Shown: positions 26,838 through 34,127 of the stretch, in pieces | How the letters are laid out: each line of letters opens with the position of its first letter | How positions within the stretch are numbered: position 1 is the first letter of the stretch | Made by a program: the position numbers and the translations under genes | Notes under the pieces: generated by a model | Databases searched by the model: none | The model's input: the letters and a program-made list of their open reading frames with translations, nothing else | Told to the model about the DNA's origin: nothing | DNA from: CALOCN01 sp942491735 | GTDB lineage: Bacteria; Eisenbacteria; RBG-16-71-46; JABDJR01 | Direction of reading: 5' to 3' | NCBI GenBank assembly: GCA_942491735.1 | Contig: CALOCN010000001.1 | Coordinates: 744,001 to 808,000 of the forward strand | DNA: 64,000 bases

Positions 26838-27368
26838 TCAGGAAATCCCGGAAACGAAGTGGTCGACCGCTTCACGGACGCCGCGTGGCGACAGGCGGGG
26901 ATATCGCGAGTAGGCTTCCACCGGAACGGCGTGAATGAGCGCTTCAAGAGTTGCCGGTTCCACCATGCCGCTCGAGACGAAATGGGTCGCATCCTGGAGA
27001 TCCCTGTCGAATCCCCGCACCACCTTGGAAAAGACCTGTGAGTACGGGTCGTAGTGGTAGAACGAGACCGTCCCGATAATCTCTATGAGGATGTGCCTCT
27101 TGTCGGAGTCGGCGAGCTTTGGAACGAAGTCTTCGGGACGGACGAGTTCAACGTTGATGTTGAGACGCTCCTTGATGTCCTGCACATCCCGAAACACCGA
27201 CTCGCTATCGGACCACAGGTCGGCGTCGATCGTGGATGCGCGCCAGCCGACCTCCACGGCGCTACTGCCTCCCATGACCAGGACACGATGGGGACCGGGA
27301 GATGGGGCCGTGCGCGAGAGTGCCTTCATGAGCAGATGCAGTCGATCCCTGGTCAAAGCCTCACGCAT
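26838..27368 (-). CDS. DUF6036-like nucleotidyltransferase (second gene of a toxin-antitoxin-like pair)
   Basis: 176 residues. The nucleotidyltransferase core VLVMGGSSAVEVGWRASTIDADLW (about 33-56) has the GGSSA loop and the DxD-type pair TIDADL, as in DUF6036 and AbiEii-like proteins. The C-terminal half is helical (TLEALIHAVPVEAYSRYP). The ATG at 27368 overlaps the stop of the preceding gene by 8 bases, so both are co-translated. Such nucleotidyltransferases act as toxins in type IV/MenT-like systems; that role is inferred from architecture here. Confidence 0.7.
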   Translation of the reverse strand: MREALTRDRLHLLMKALSRTAPSPGPHRVLVMGGSSAVEVGWRASTIDADLWSDSESVFRDVQDIKERLNINVELVRPEDFVPKLADSDKRHILIEIIGTVSFYHYDPYSQVFSKVVRGFDRDLQDATHFVSSGMVEPATLEALIHAVPVEAYSRYPRLSPRGVREAVDHFVSGIS

Positions 27369-27813
27369 GCGATGGCTTCTTGTTGCGTACGAGCCAGCAG
27401 GCATCCGCGAAGGAATGGATCTGATCCAGATAGGCGAGATAGCGCGCATGTGCCAGTTCCGGGTCGTGCGACTCCAGAAGTCGGTATAGCCGATGGTCGG
27501 CGTCCACGATCCGGAAGGTGGGGATGGGCACTCCCTCAAGGCGGAGGCGTGGCGCGGCAAGCGAGACCATGAGGCTCTCCGGCGTCTCTTTCTCGTGGAC
27601 CAGATCCAGAAGACCCTGATCGACCATTCCTCCGCCCGGGAGTCCCAGGCTTTCGAAGGAATCCCCACCGAACCTCTGGCGAGTCCATCGACGGAGAGCT
27701 CCCAGCCTCGCGATTCGCGAGCGGGCAGTCGGAGTCAGGAGGCGGGCCCTGGATCGTCCACCCTCGCGTCCGTATTGCTGGAATTGCTCACGCACTCCCG
27801 GTGGAAGTTTCAT
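27361..27813 (-). CDS. Small basic protein, first gene of the toxin-antitoxin-like pair
   Basis: 150 residues. A basic, Arg-rich N-terminal half (GREGGRSRARLLTPTARSR, then IARLGALRRWTRQRFGG) looks DNA-binding. The C-terminal half is mixed (ESLMVSLAAPRLRLEGV, DADHRLYRLLESHDPELAHARYL, DQIHSFADACWLVRNKK). No family is recognised with confidence. Its ATG lies at the predicted transcription start of a strong sigma-70 promoter with a palindrome between the -35 and -10 boxes, as expected for an autoregulating antitoxin or repressor. Confidence 0.65.
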   Translation of the reverse strand: MKLPPGVREQFQQYGREGGRSRARLLTPTARSRIARLGALRRWTRQRFGGDSFESLGLPGGGMVDQGLLDLVHEKETPESLMVSLAAPRLRLEGVPIPTFRIVDADHRLYRLLESHDPELAHARYLAYLDQIHSFADACWLVRNKKPSHA

Positions 27814-27819
27814 GGCTTC

Positions 27820-27848
27820 ATTGTATGCTTATGGGGTAAGCATGTCAA
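27820..27848 (-). promoter_or_regulatory. Sigma-70 promoter of the toxin-antitoxin-like operon, apparently leaderless
   Basis: On the minus strand: TTGACA (27848-27843), a 17-base spacer, then TACAAT (27825-27820). The predicted start point falls on or within one or two bases of the ATG at 27813, and there is no Shine-Dalgarno sequence, so the mRNA is probably leaderless. Confidence 0.75.
27825..27843. promoter_or_regulatory. 19-bp palindromic operator in the promoter spacer
   Basis: ATGCTTA - TGGGG - TAAGCAT is a perfect inverted repeat with 7-base arms (27825-27831 and 27837-27843) filling the gap between the -35 and -10 boxes. A protein bound here would block RNA polymerase, so the operon is probably repressed by its own first product. 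Confidence 0.65.
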
Positions 27849-28019
27849 TTCATTGTGGAGCAATCGATTAACACCATGCGGGAACACGCCTAGTGGTCGT
27901 TTCACCCCGCACCAAGCGACAATGGAATCCCAGATCGTGAAGGGCTTTGTCGGCGAGGGTCTGGGAACCCTTCACGAAAAGGCCTCGCCCAACAATGCGA
28001 TGGGCTTCAGCGAGTCACG

Positions 28020-28130
28020 CTCTCCGAGTTCGCCGAAGATTCGTTCGTCTGGGAGAGCGACTACTGGACCGGCGGGGAGACCTGGATGACCGTCATGCGG
28101 ATCCGGGCCACGCGGTACACGCGGGAGTGA
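28020..28130 (+). pseudogene. C-terminal remnant, DUF1579-like
   Basis: The plus strand reads RVTLSEFAEDSFVWESDYWT then GGETWMTVMRIRATRYTRE and a stop at 28128-28130. The pattern DSFxWExxxxxxGGETWxxxMRIRATR resembles the C-terminal end of DUF1579-family proteins. There is no start or N-terminal part in the same frame, so it is most likely a decayed fragment. The family link is by eye. Confidence 0.35.
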
Positions 28131-28179
28131 GGGTGATCCGGATCCGGGGCGATGATCCCCGGATCCGGACCGAAAGACT

Positions 28180-28632
28180 CTACAGGGACTTGAACAGGTT
28201 GGCGATGGCGTCCAGGTCCATGGCGACCTTGCCCTGATCCGTGGCAACGGATTTCTCACGCGCATACTTGGCCTTCAGCAATCCCCAGGAGTGGGGCTCG
28301 ACCGGCACCGAGATGGGCTCGCACGCGGTGTGCGACTCGTTGGACGTAGTTCCGCTGGGGCACTCTTGACACAATATCGATCCCGGATTGGGAGCGATGA
28401 AGCCCTCGTCACAAACGTTGCAAGCGACGGAAGCCGTGAAGTTGGCGTACGTACCCGCTTCGCACGCCAAGCAGGACTCCAGTCCCTCGGTTGGGCCGTA
28501 GGTGCCCGATTCACAGGGGAAACAGGGTGTCGTGCCGCCCACCCCGTAGAAACCGGGCAAGCACAGGTCGGCCGCTGCGGGTCCGGCAGAGAGGGCAATG
28601 GCGCCAAGAATTAGAAACGTAGCAAGACGCAT
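28180..28632 (-). CDS. Secreted Cys-rich protein with GCC2/GCC3 (ephrin-receptor-like) repeats
   Basis: 150 residues. Signal peptide about 1-21 (ends PAAAD). Residues 24-108 hold about four repeats of a C-x2-C...GTY/F-x(n)-C unit: CLPGFYGVGGTTPCFPCESG, TYGPTEGLESCLACEAGTY, ANFTASVACNVCDEGF and CQECPSGTTSNESHTAC. That is the GCC2/GCC3 or ephrin-receptor-like pattern common in eukaryotic receptors. The C-terminal 40 residues are free of Cys and charged. It would be extracytoplasmic; ligand unknown. The ATG is followed by a clean signal peptide and AAGGAGAT lies upstream. Confidence 0.7.
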   Translation of the reverse strand: MRLATFLILGAIALSAGPAAADLCLPGFYGVGGTTPCFPCESGTYGPTEGLESCLACEAGTYANFTASVACNVCDEGFIAPNPGSILCQECPSGTTSNESHTACEPISVPVEPHSWGLLKAKYAREKSVATDQGKVAMDLDAIANLFKSL

Positions 28633-28740
28633 GGTGGATCTCCTTGAGTTGTGTAGCGAGGCGTCGTTGCGGCCCCGGAGTGAGAGGCGAGCATCCTACC
28701 ACGGCGACCCGGGAACACCCGCGCCGCCGGGGCTGACGGT

Positions 28741-30102
28741 CTAGATCACGCCCTGATCCATCATCGCGTTGGCGACCTTGAGGAAACCGGCCGCGTTGGC
28801 CCCCACCACGTAGTTGCCCTTGGCGCCGTAGCGCTCGGCCGCGTCCAGCGAGGTCTGGTGGATGTCCTTCATGATCATCTGCAGGCGCTGGTCCACCTCG
28901 TCCCGGGTCCAGCCGTACCGCATGCTGTTCTGGGCCATCTCCAGCCCGGAAACGGCCACGCCACCCGCATTGGCCGCCTTGCCGGGACCGAACAGCACGC
29001 CGTTCTCGATGAGCTTGTGGGTGGCCGCGATGGTGGTCGGCATGTTGGCCCCTTCGGAAACCAGCTTGCAACCGCCCCGCAGCAGGTTGTCCGCGTCCTT
29101 CGTGTCCAGTTCGTTCTGGGTCGCCGAGGGGAACGCGCAATCCGCTTCGTGGTCCCACACCGGGTTGTGATCCATGCCCTGGGTGACCGGGGTGTACTTC
29201 GCGTTGGAGTAGGTCTCCGCGTACTCGCTGATCCGTCCGCGTCGTACGCCCTTGAGCTCCATCACGTATGCGAGCTTCTCGGCGTCGATGCCGTCCGGGT
29301 CATGGATGACCCCGGACGAATCCGAGAAGCTGATCGGGATGGCGCCCAACTGCAGCAGCTTCTCCGCCGTATACTGGGCCACGTTGCCGCTCCCCGAGAC
29401 CAGGCAACGCTTGCCCTCCAGGGTTTCCCCCCGCGCGCCGAGCATCTCCGCGGCGAAGTAGACCGAACCGTAGCCGGTGGCCTCCGGGCGGATCCGCGAG
29501 CCGCCCCAATCCAGCCCTTTTCCGGTCAGCACGCCGGTGAATTCCCGGGCCAGCTTGCGGTAGGTGCCGAACAGGAAGCCGATCTCCCGTGCGCCCACGT
29601 TGATGTCCCCGGCGGGTACGTCGGTGTCGGGACCGATGTGGAGAAAGAGGGTGCTCATGAATGCCTGGCAGAACCGCATGATCTCGGCATCGCTCCGACC
29701 ATGCGGGTTGAAGTCCGAGCCGCCCTTGCCGCCTCCCATGGGAAGCGTGGTCAGGGCGTTCTTGAACACCTGCTCGAAGGCAAGAAACTTGAGGATGCCC
29801 TGGGTCACCGAAGGGTGAAACCGGAGCCCACCCTTGTAGGGGCCGATCGCCCCGTTCATCTGTACGCGGTACCCGCGGTTCACGTGGATTTCACCCTGGT
29901 CGTCCACCCAGGTGACCCGGAACGAGATAAGGCGCTCCGGCTCGACCATGCGCTCGGGGATACGGTGCTTGCGGTACTCGGGATGTCGATCCAGGACTTG
30001 TTTGAGCGAGGTGAACACCTCCTCGACCGCCTGGTGAAACTCGGGTTCGCTGGGGTTCTTCGCCTTGACCTGGTCGATGAGTGACGACACGTAGTCGGAC
30101 AT
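28741..30102 (-). CDS. gdhA: NADP-type glutamate dehydrogenase
   Basis: 453 residues, the normal length of hexameric bacterial GdhA. It interconverts 2-oxoglutarate plus ammonium and glutamate. Visible: YKGGLRFHPSV, the catalytic segment PMGGGKGGSDFNP with the active-site lysines, PAGDINVGAREIGFL, the Rossmann region VSGSGNVAQYTAEKL, and the conserved C-terminal MDQGVI. The ATG at 30102 has GGAGA upstream; the frame upstream to 30315 is non-coding. It stands alone, divergent from the glycosyltransferase. Confidence 0.96.
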   Translation of the reverse strand: MSDYVSSLIDQVKAKNPSEPEFHQAVEEVFTSLKQVLDRHPEYRKHRIPERMVEPERLISFRVTWVDDQGEIHVNRGYRVQMNGAIGPYKGGLRFHPSVTQGILKFLAFEQVFKNALTTLPMGGGKGGSDFNPHGRSDAEIMRFCQAFMSTLFLHIGPDTDVPAGDINVGAREIGFLFGTYRKLAREFTGVLTGKGLDWGGSRIRPEATGYGSVYFAAEMLGARGETLEGKRCLVSGSGNVAQYTAEKLLQLGAIPISFSDSSGVIHDPDGIDAEKLAYVMELKGVRRGRISEYAETYSNAKYTPVTQGMDHNPVWDHEADCAFPSATQNELDTKDADNLLRGGCKLVSEGANMPTTIAATHKLIENGVLFGPGKAANAGGVAVSGLEMAQNSMRYGWTRDEVDQRLQMIMKDIHQTSLDAAERYGAKGNYVVGANAAGFLKVANAMMDQGVI

Positions 30103-30461
30103 GATGTCTCCGTCGTCTCGCGGGGTTCTGTCCCGGGAGGATCCAGTGCGGCATGCGGCGTGACCGGGTCCGGCCCCGGTACTGGGAAGTGGGGACAGCA
30201 TAACGAATTGGAGCAAGGGAGGGGGGGGCGAGGTCGCCGTGGACTGCGCGCCAGGCCGTGAGATCGTCGGAATGTCATACACCAGACTCAATTCTGGTTG
30301 AATAATTTTTGCCAATCAAGTAGATTTCCTGCCCCCCGGGTCCGGCAAAACTGTCTTTAGGGGATGTCGCCACATGGCTCGCCGACCCGAGTGCTCTACA
30401 TCATGGACTTCAGGCCGGCGCGCGCGGGGCGATGCCCACCGCCGGGCCAAGGACGTAAATC
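30103..30461. promoter_or_regulatory. Divergent promoter region between glutamate dehydrogenase and glycosyltransferase
   Basis: 359 bases without a gene. An AT-rich patch at 30291-30326 carries a promoter-like pair each way. Plus: TTGAAT (30298-30303), 17 bases, TAGATT (30321-30326). Minus: TTGATT (30319-30314), 17 bases, CAGAAT (30296-30291). The matches are four of six per box, so they are suggestive only. Near the right end ATCATGGACT occurs twice, once at 30399 and once at the glycosyltransferase start. Confidence 0.35.
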
Positions 30462-32597
30462 ATGGACTCCAAGGACCTCTTTGAACGCGACGTTCCTCTG
30501 ACCCGGGAGATCGTCTTCACCGCGCTCGGGTTGACCCTCACCGTGACCGCCGCGAGTTTCCTCACCTTCGAGATCATCGGGACGTTCAGCCAGGCGTTAT
30601 CTAGCCGGGACGTCCGGTTGATCGGGCTCGAGTCGGTCTTTGCCACCGTGGTCGCCTTCCTGATCTACGGCAACATGGTGTACCAGATTACGCGGATCGC
30701 GTACCTCTGGAGACTCAGGTCCCACTCACCGGTGTCGAGGGAAGTCCTCGATGAAGTGCATGGGACCCACGGGCCGGCTTTGACCTTCCTCGTACCGTCC
30801 TACAAGGAAGAGATCCGGGTGGTTCGCCAGTCCGTGTTCTCGGCCTGCCTCCAGGAGTTTCCGGGTCGGCGGGTTGTGCTGCTGATCGACAATCCACCCG
30901 CCCCGGACCATGCCGACGACATTGCCATGCTCCAGGAAGTGCGCGGTCTGGTCGAGGATATCCACGCCCTGATGGCGAGTGCTGCGCGCGAACACGTCCA
31001 GGCCCTGGAGGCCTTTCAGGGGCGGGCCGAGTCGGACCCGCTGGACCTGGAAGCGGAGCGCGAGTACCTGGCGGACGCGTATCGCAAGGTGGCCTGGTGG
31101 TTCGAGATCCAGGCCGCCAGCGAAGGGATCACCGATCACGCCGACGCGCTGTTCGTGGACAAGGTCCTGCGGGATCCCGCGACCGCGTACCGGGAGCGCG
31201 GGGAGGCGTTGTCCAGGAACCGGAACGGGAAGGAGATCCTCACTGCGCAGGACTGTCTGCGGGAGTACCGTCGGCTCGCGGCGGTGTTCTCTGTGACCGT
31301 GACCTCGTTCGAGCGCAAGCAGTACGCGAACCTCTCGCATGAGCCCAACAAGGCCATGAACCTCAACAGCTATATCGGCCTGCTTGGCAAGTCGTTCCGG
31401 GAAGTGGAGCGGGGCGGCCGGGTTCATCTTGAGCCGGTGACCGGGCAGGACGCGGATCTGGTCGTTCCCGCCGCGGACTACCTGATTACCCTCGATGCCG
31501 ATAGCATCCTCCGATGGGACTACGCGCTGCGTCTGGTCCACGTCATGGAAGCAGTCGGCAATGAGAGAGTCGCCGTGGTACAGACGCCCTACACGGCGGT
31601 TCCAGGGGCCAAGGAAGTGCTGGAACGGGTAGCGGGCGCGACGACCGATATCCAGTACATCATCCATCAGGGGTTCACCCTGTTCGGGGCCACCTTCTGG
31701 GTGGGGGCCAATGCCCTCCTCCGGGTGCGGGCGTTGCATGACATCGTCGAGGATGACGTCGTCGATGGAGTGCCCATTCGCCGTTTCATTGCCGATCGAA
31801 CCGTGATCGAGGACACCGAGTCCAGTGTTGATCTGGTGGCGAAGGGGTGGACACTCCACAACTACCCGGAACGCATGTCCCACAGCGCGACTCCCGCGGA
31901 CTATGGATCCCTTCTTGTACAGCGCAGGCGTTGGGCGAACGGGGGATTGATCATCCTACCCAAACTCCTGAGATATGCAGGCGCAGGAGGAGGAAGCATC
32001 CGCAAGGTGCCCGAGTGTTTCATGCGGGTGCACTACCTGGTGTCCATCGCGGCGGTGAATATCGGGGTTCCGCTCCTTCTCATGTTCCCGGTCGAGCAGC
32101 ACCTGCGCAGCATCTGGTTCCCTCTGACCGCCGTGGCCTACTTCGGTTTCTACGCTCGCGACATGGTGCTGGCCGGCTACAGATCCCTCGACATTTTCCG
32201 GGTCTATGCCCTGAACCTCCTGCTCATCCCGGTGAACCTCGGGGGGGTGTTCAAGTCCATCCAGCAGGGCATTACGGGTGAACGCATTCCGTTCAAGCGC
32301 ACGCCCAAGATCAAGGGGCTCACCGGATACCCCCGGATATATGTCCACGGCGTGGTCGCGCTTGTGTTCACCTGTTTCCTCCTCGCCGGTTTCGACATCT
32401 GGCATCAGCGGTGGTTGCACTCGGTCTTCGGGGCTGTCAACGGGTCGGTCCTCGCCTATGCCCTTTGGACCTATATCTACAAGCCGCAGAGAGAGGCCGT
32501 GACGCAAGTCGCTCCGCTCCGGCTACCGGCCGAGGCCTCTGCCCAGCACACGGAGAATCGCCCAGCGAAAGCGTCTGCCGGTCAGCTAGTGGGATAG
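30462..32597 (+). CDS. Membrane GT2 glycosyltransferase (cellulose-synthase-like)
   Basis: 711 residues. Two N-terminal membrane helices (about 15-40 and 60-80), a cytoplasmic GT2 domain starting LTFLVPSYKEE, the nucleotide-sugar Asp motif DADS (YLITLDADSILRWD), the acceptor-site acid EDTE, and QRRRW before about five C-terminal helices. This is the D-DxD-D-QxxRW plan of processive polysaccharide synthases. A helical insertion of about 190 residues lies between the first strand and the DxD (region around LEAFQGRAESDPLDLEAERE). It probably makes a secreted or surface polysaccharide; product unknown. Confidence 0.88.
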   Translation: MDSKDLFERDVPLTREIVFTALGLTLTVTAASFLTFEIIGTFSQALSSRDVRLIGLESVFATVVAFLIYGNMVYQITRIAYLWRLRSHSPVSREVLDEVHGTHGPALTFLVPSYKEEIRVVRQSVFSACLQEFPGRRVVLLIDNPPAPDHADDIAMLQEVRGLVEDIHALMASAAREHVQALEAFQGRAESDPLDLEAEREYLADAYRKVAWWFEIQAASEGITDHADALFVDKVLRDPATAYRERGEALSRNRNGKEILTAQDCLREYRRLAAVFSVTVTSFERKQYANLSHEPNKAMNLNSYIGLLGKSFREVERGGRVHLEPVTGQDADLVVPAADYLITLDADSILRWDYALRLVHVMEAVGNERVAVVQTPYTAVPGAKEVLERVAGATTDIQYIIHQGFTLFGATFWVGANALLRVRALHDIVEDDVVDGVPIRRFIADRTVIEDTESSVDLVAKGWTLHNYPERMSHSATPADYGSLLVQRRRWANGGLIILPKLLRYAGAGGGSIRKVPECFMRVHYLVSIAAVNIGVPLLLMFPVEQHLRSIWFPLTAVAYFGFYARDMVLAGYRSLDIFRVYALNLLLIPVNLGGVFKSIQQGITGERIPFKRTPKIKGLTGYPRIYVHGVVALVFTCFLLAGFDIWHQRWLHSVFGAVNGSVLAYALWTYIYKPQREAVTQVAPLRLPAEASAQHTENRPAKASAGQLVG

Positions 32598-34013
32598 CCG
32601 GTCGATCACGTTGCGCGTGATGCGAACCACAACGGGATCATTGCCGCGCAGTCCGTGGGCCCAACCTGTCGTGGAGGCGGTAAACACCGTGCCCCCCGAC
32701 CCGGTGGAGTAGAGTCCCATACAGGCAGTACCCGTTCTTCCCGGCTCCATCGCTTCGTACCAGTCGATGTCCTCCGCGGGCCAGCTGACGGGGGCGGTGG
32801 CCAGCACCAGGAATCCCGGTGGGGTTCCGTCCCGGTGGGTCGGGTAGGGTATCCCATCCTGCCAATGGATCTCGCATCCATCGCACTCGTATCCGACGAT
32901 CCGGTCCGCCTCACCAAACGTGTCACCCGGTTCCAGCCCCGTGCCCTCGAAGGCCCAATGGTCGGGCCGGTGGACGGTGAAGGCTCCGCTTCCATCCATG
33001 AACTGGTCGTTGTGCCGGTGCATGCCGCCAAAGGGAAACCCCACGCCGGTCAGTAGGTTTTCCGGCCGGCCGACCAGCACATGGCTCCACAGGGTGGTGA
33101 GAAGGGGGTTCGGTCCGGAAGGCTCGTAGAGCGGATCCTGCTCGAATGCCTTCTTGTACGAAACCATGGTCAAGCCGTCGTTCTCGAATCTCACCTGCCA
33201 GCAGACATTGTTCCCCCCAAGGAAGGCCACGTTTCCCCCGTTGGCGATGTGCGACTCCAAGGCGTCGCGCATGGGTGCGGACCAGTACTCGTCGTGTCCC
33301 ACGCTCAGCACCAGGGCGTAGTTCGATAGGATCTCCGGTCGCTCCTCGAGATCGTGGTTGGTCGCATACTCCATCCGGTAGCCGTTCGTCTCCGCCCATT
33401 GGATGAATGGAAGTTCCCATTCGTAGATCTGGCTGGCCAGCGGGCGCATGAACGAGACCTGGTTGACCCGCTTTCCGTTCGTGCTGTTGAAAGGATAGAG
33501 ACTGCTTCCGCCCCAGTTGTTGTAGGCGTTGTAGGTATTGGTCGTCAGTTGAAGCAGGATCGAGGCGTCCCGGCCCGGGTGTGCCGACCGCACGACGAAG
33601 AACAGGGTTTGTCCCTCGACCCATTGTCCGGCGGAGTCGGGCCCGGCGCCGCCAAGGAAGATCTCGTAATAGCCGCTGGTCCAGTTCCCCGGTATGGGAA
33701 GGGCCAGGCTGACCGGCCAGTTGCAGCCATGGGAAGAGGCATCCTTCGGTATGGGGCGAACCACCCCGGGGACGGGACCCCGCCATACTTCCTGCTGCTG
33801 CAGTCCTACCCGCATCACCTGCACATGGATCGGGCTGAGTGATGCGGATAGGTACAGGAACAGTGTGTCGCCGGGTGCGTAGCTCAAGCGGTCTGTGTAT
33901 CCCCAGGCAAATGGACTCGTATCCGCGGCCGGGGCTGGGTGAACGGACGAAACCAAGGCTCCGTATCCCACAAGGAAACCCACCACGATGGCAAACAACG
34001 CTCTTTGGCTCAT
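32586..34013 (-). CDS. Secreted N,N-dimethylformamidase-beta-like protein
   Basis: 475 residues with a signal peptide (about 5-30, ends PAPAA). The mature part has an Ig-like N-terminal domain (LSYAPGDTLFLYLSAS) and a larger domain with TNTYNAYNNWGGSSLYPF, LSVGHDEYWSAPMRDALESH, and GGNVAFLGGNNVCWQVRFE, the signature of the N,N-dimethylformamidase beta-subunit family. Most such proteins have not been shown to hydrolyse dimethylformamide. The start at 34013 gives a signal peptide; the ribosome site is weak. It converges on the glycosyltransferase and overlaps it by 12 bases. Confidence 0.8.
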   Translation of the reverse strand: MSQRALFAIVVGFLVGYGALVSSVHPAPAADTSPFAWGYTDRLSYAPGDTLFLYLSASLSPIHVQVMRVGLQQQEVWRGPVPGVVRPIPKDASSHGCNWPVSLALPIPGNWTSGYYEIFLGGAGPDSAGQWVEGQTLFFVVRSAHPGRDASILLQLTTNTYNAYNNWGGSSLYPFNSTNGKRVNQVSFMRPLASQIYEWELPFIQWAETNGYRMEYATNHDLEERPEILSNYALVLSVGHDEYWSAPMRDALESHIANGGNVAFLGGNNVCWQVRFENDGLTMVSYKKAFEQDPLYEPSGPNPLLTTLWSHVLVGRPENLLTGVGFPFGGMHRHNDQFMDGSGAFTVHRPDHWAFEGTGLEPGDTFGEADRIVGYECDGCEIHWQDGIPYPTHRDGTPPGFLVLATAPVSWPAEDIDWYEAMEPGRTGTACMGLYSTGSGGTVFTASTTGWAHGLRGNDPVVVRITRNVIDRLSH

Positions 34014-34127
34014 GGTTGATCCCAGTGCGGTCCCACATAAGACAAGATGAATCCAGCCGGAACAGCATAACGAATCGGGAAAGGCGGAGCGAGTCGGGAT
34101 ACCGGGAGGTGCCAACCTCCCGGGGAA

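Larger units (their letters stand above)
27814..28179. other. 366-base intergenic stretch
   Basis: Holds the leaderless promoter and palindrome at its left end and a C-terminal gene remnant (28020-28130) near its right end. Nothing else convincing is seen in between. Confidence 0.6.
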
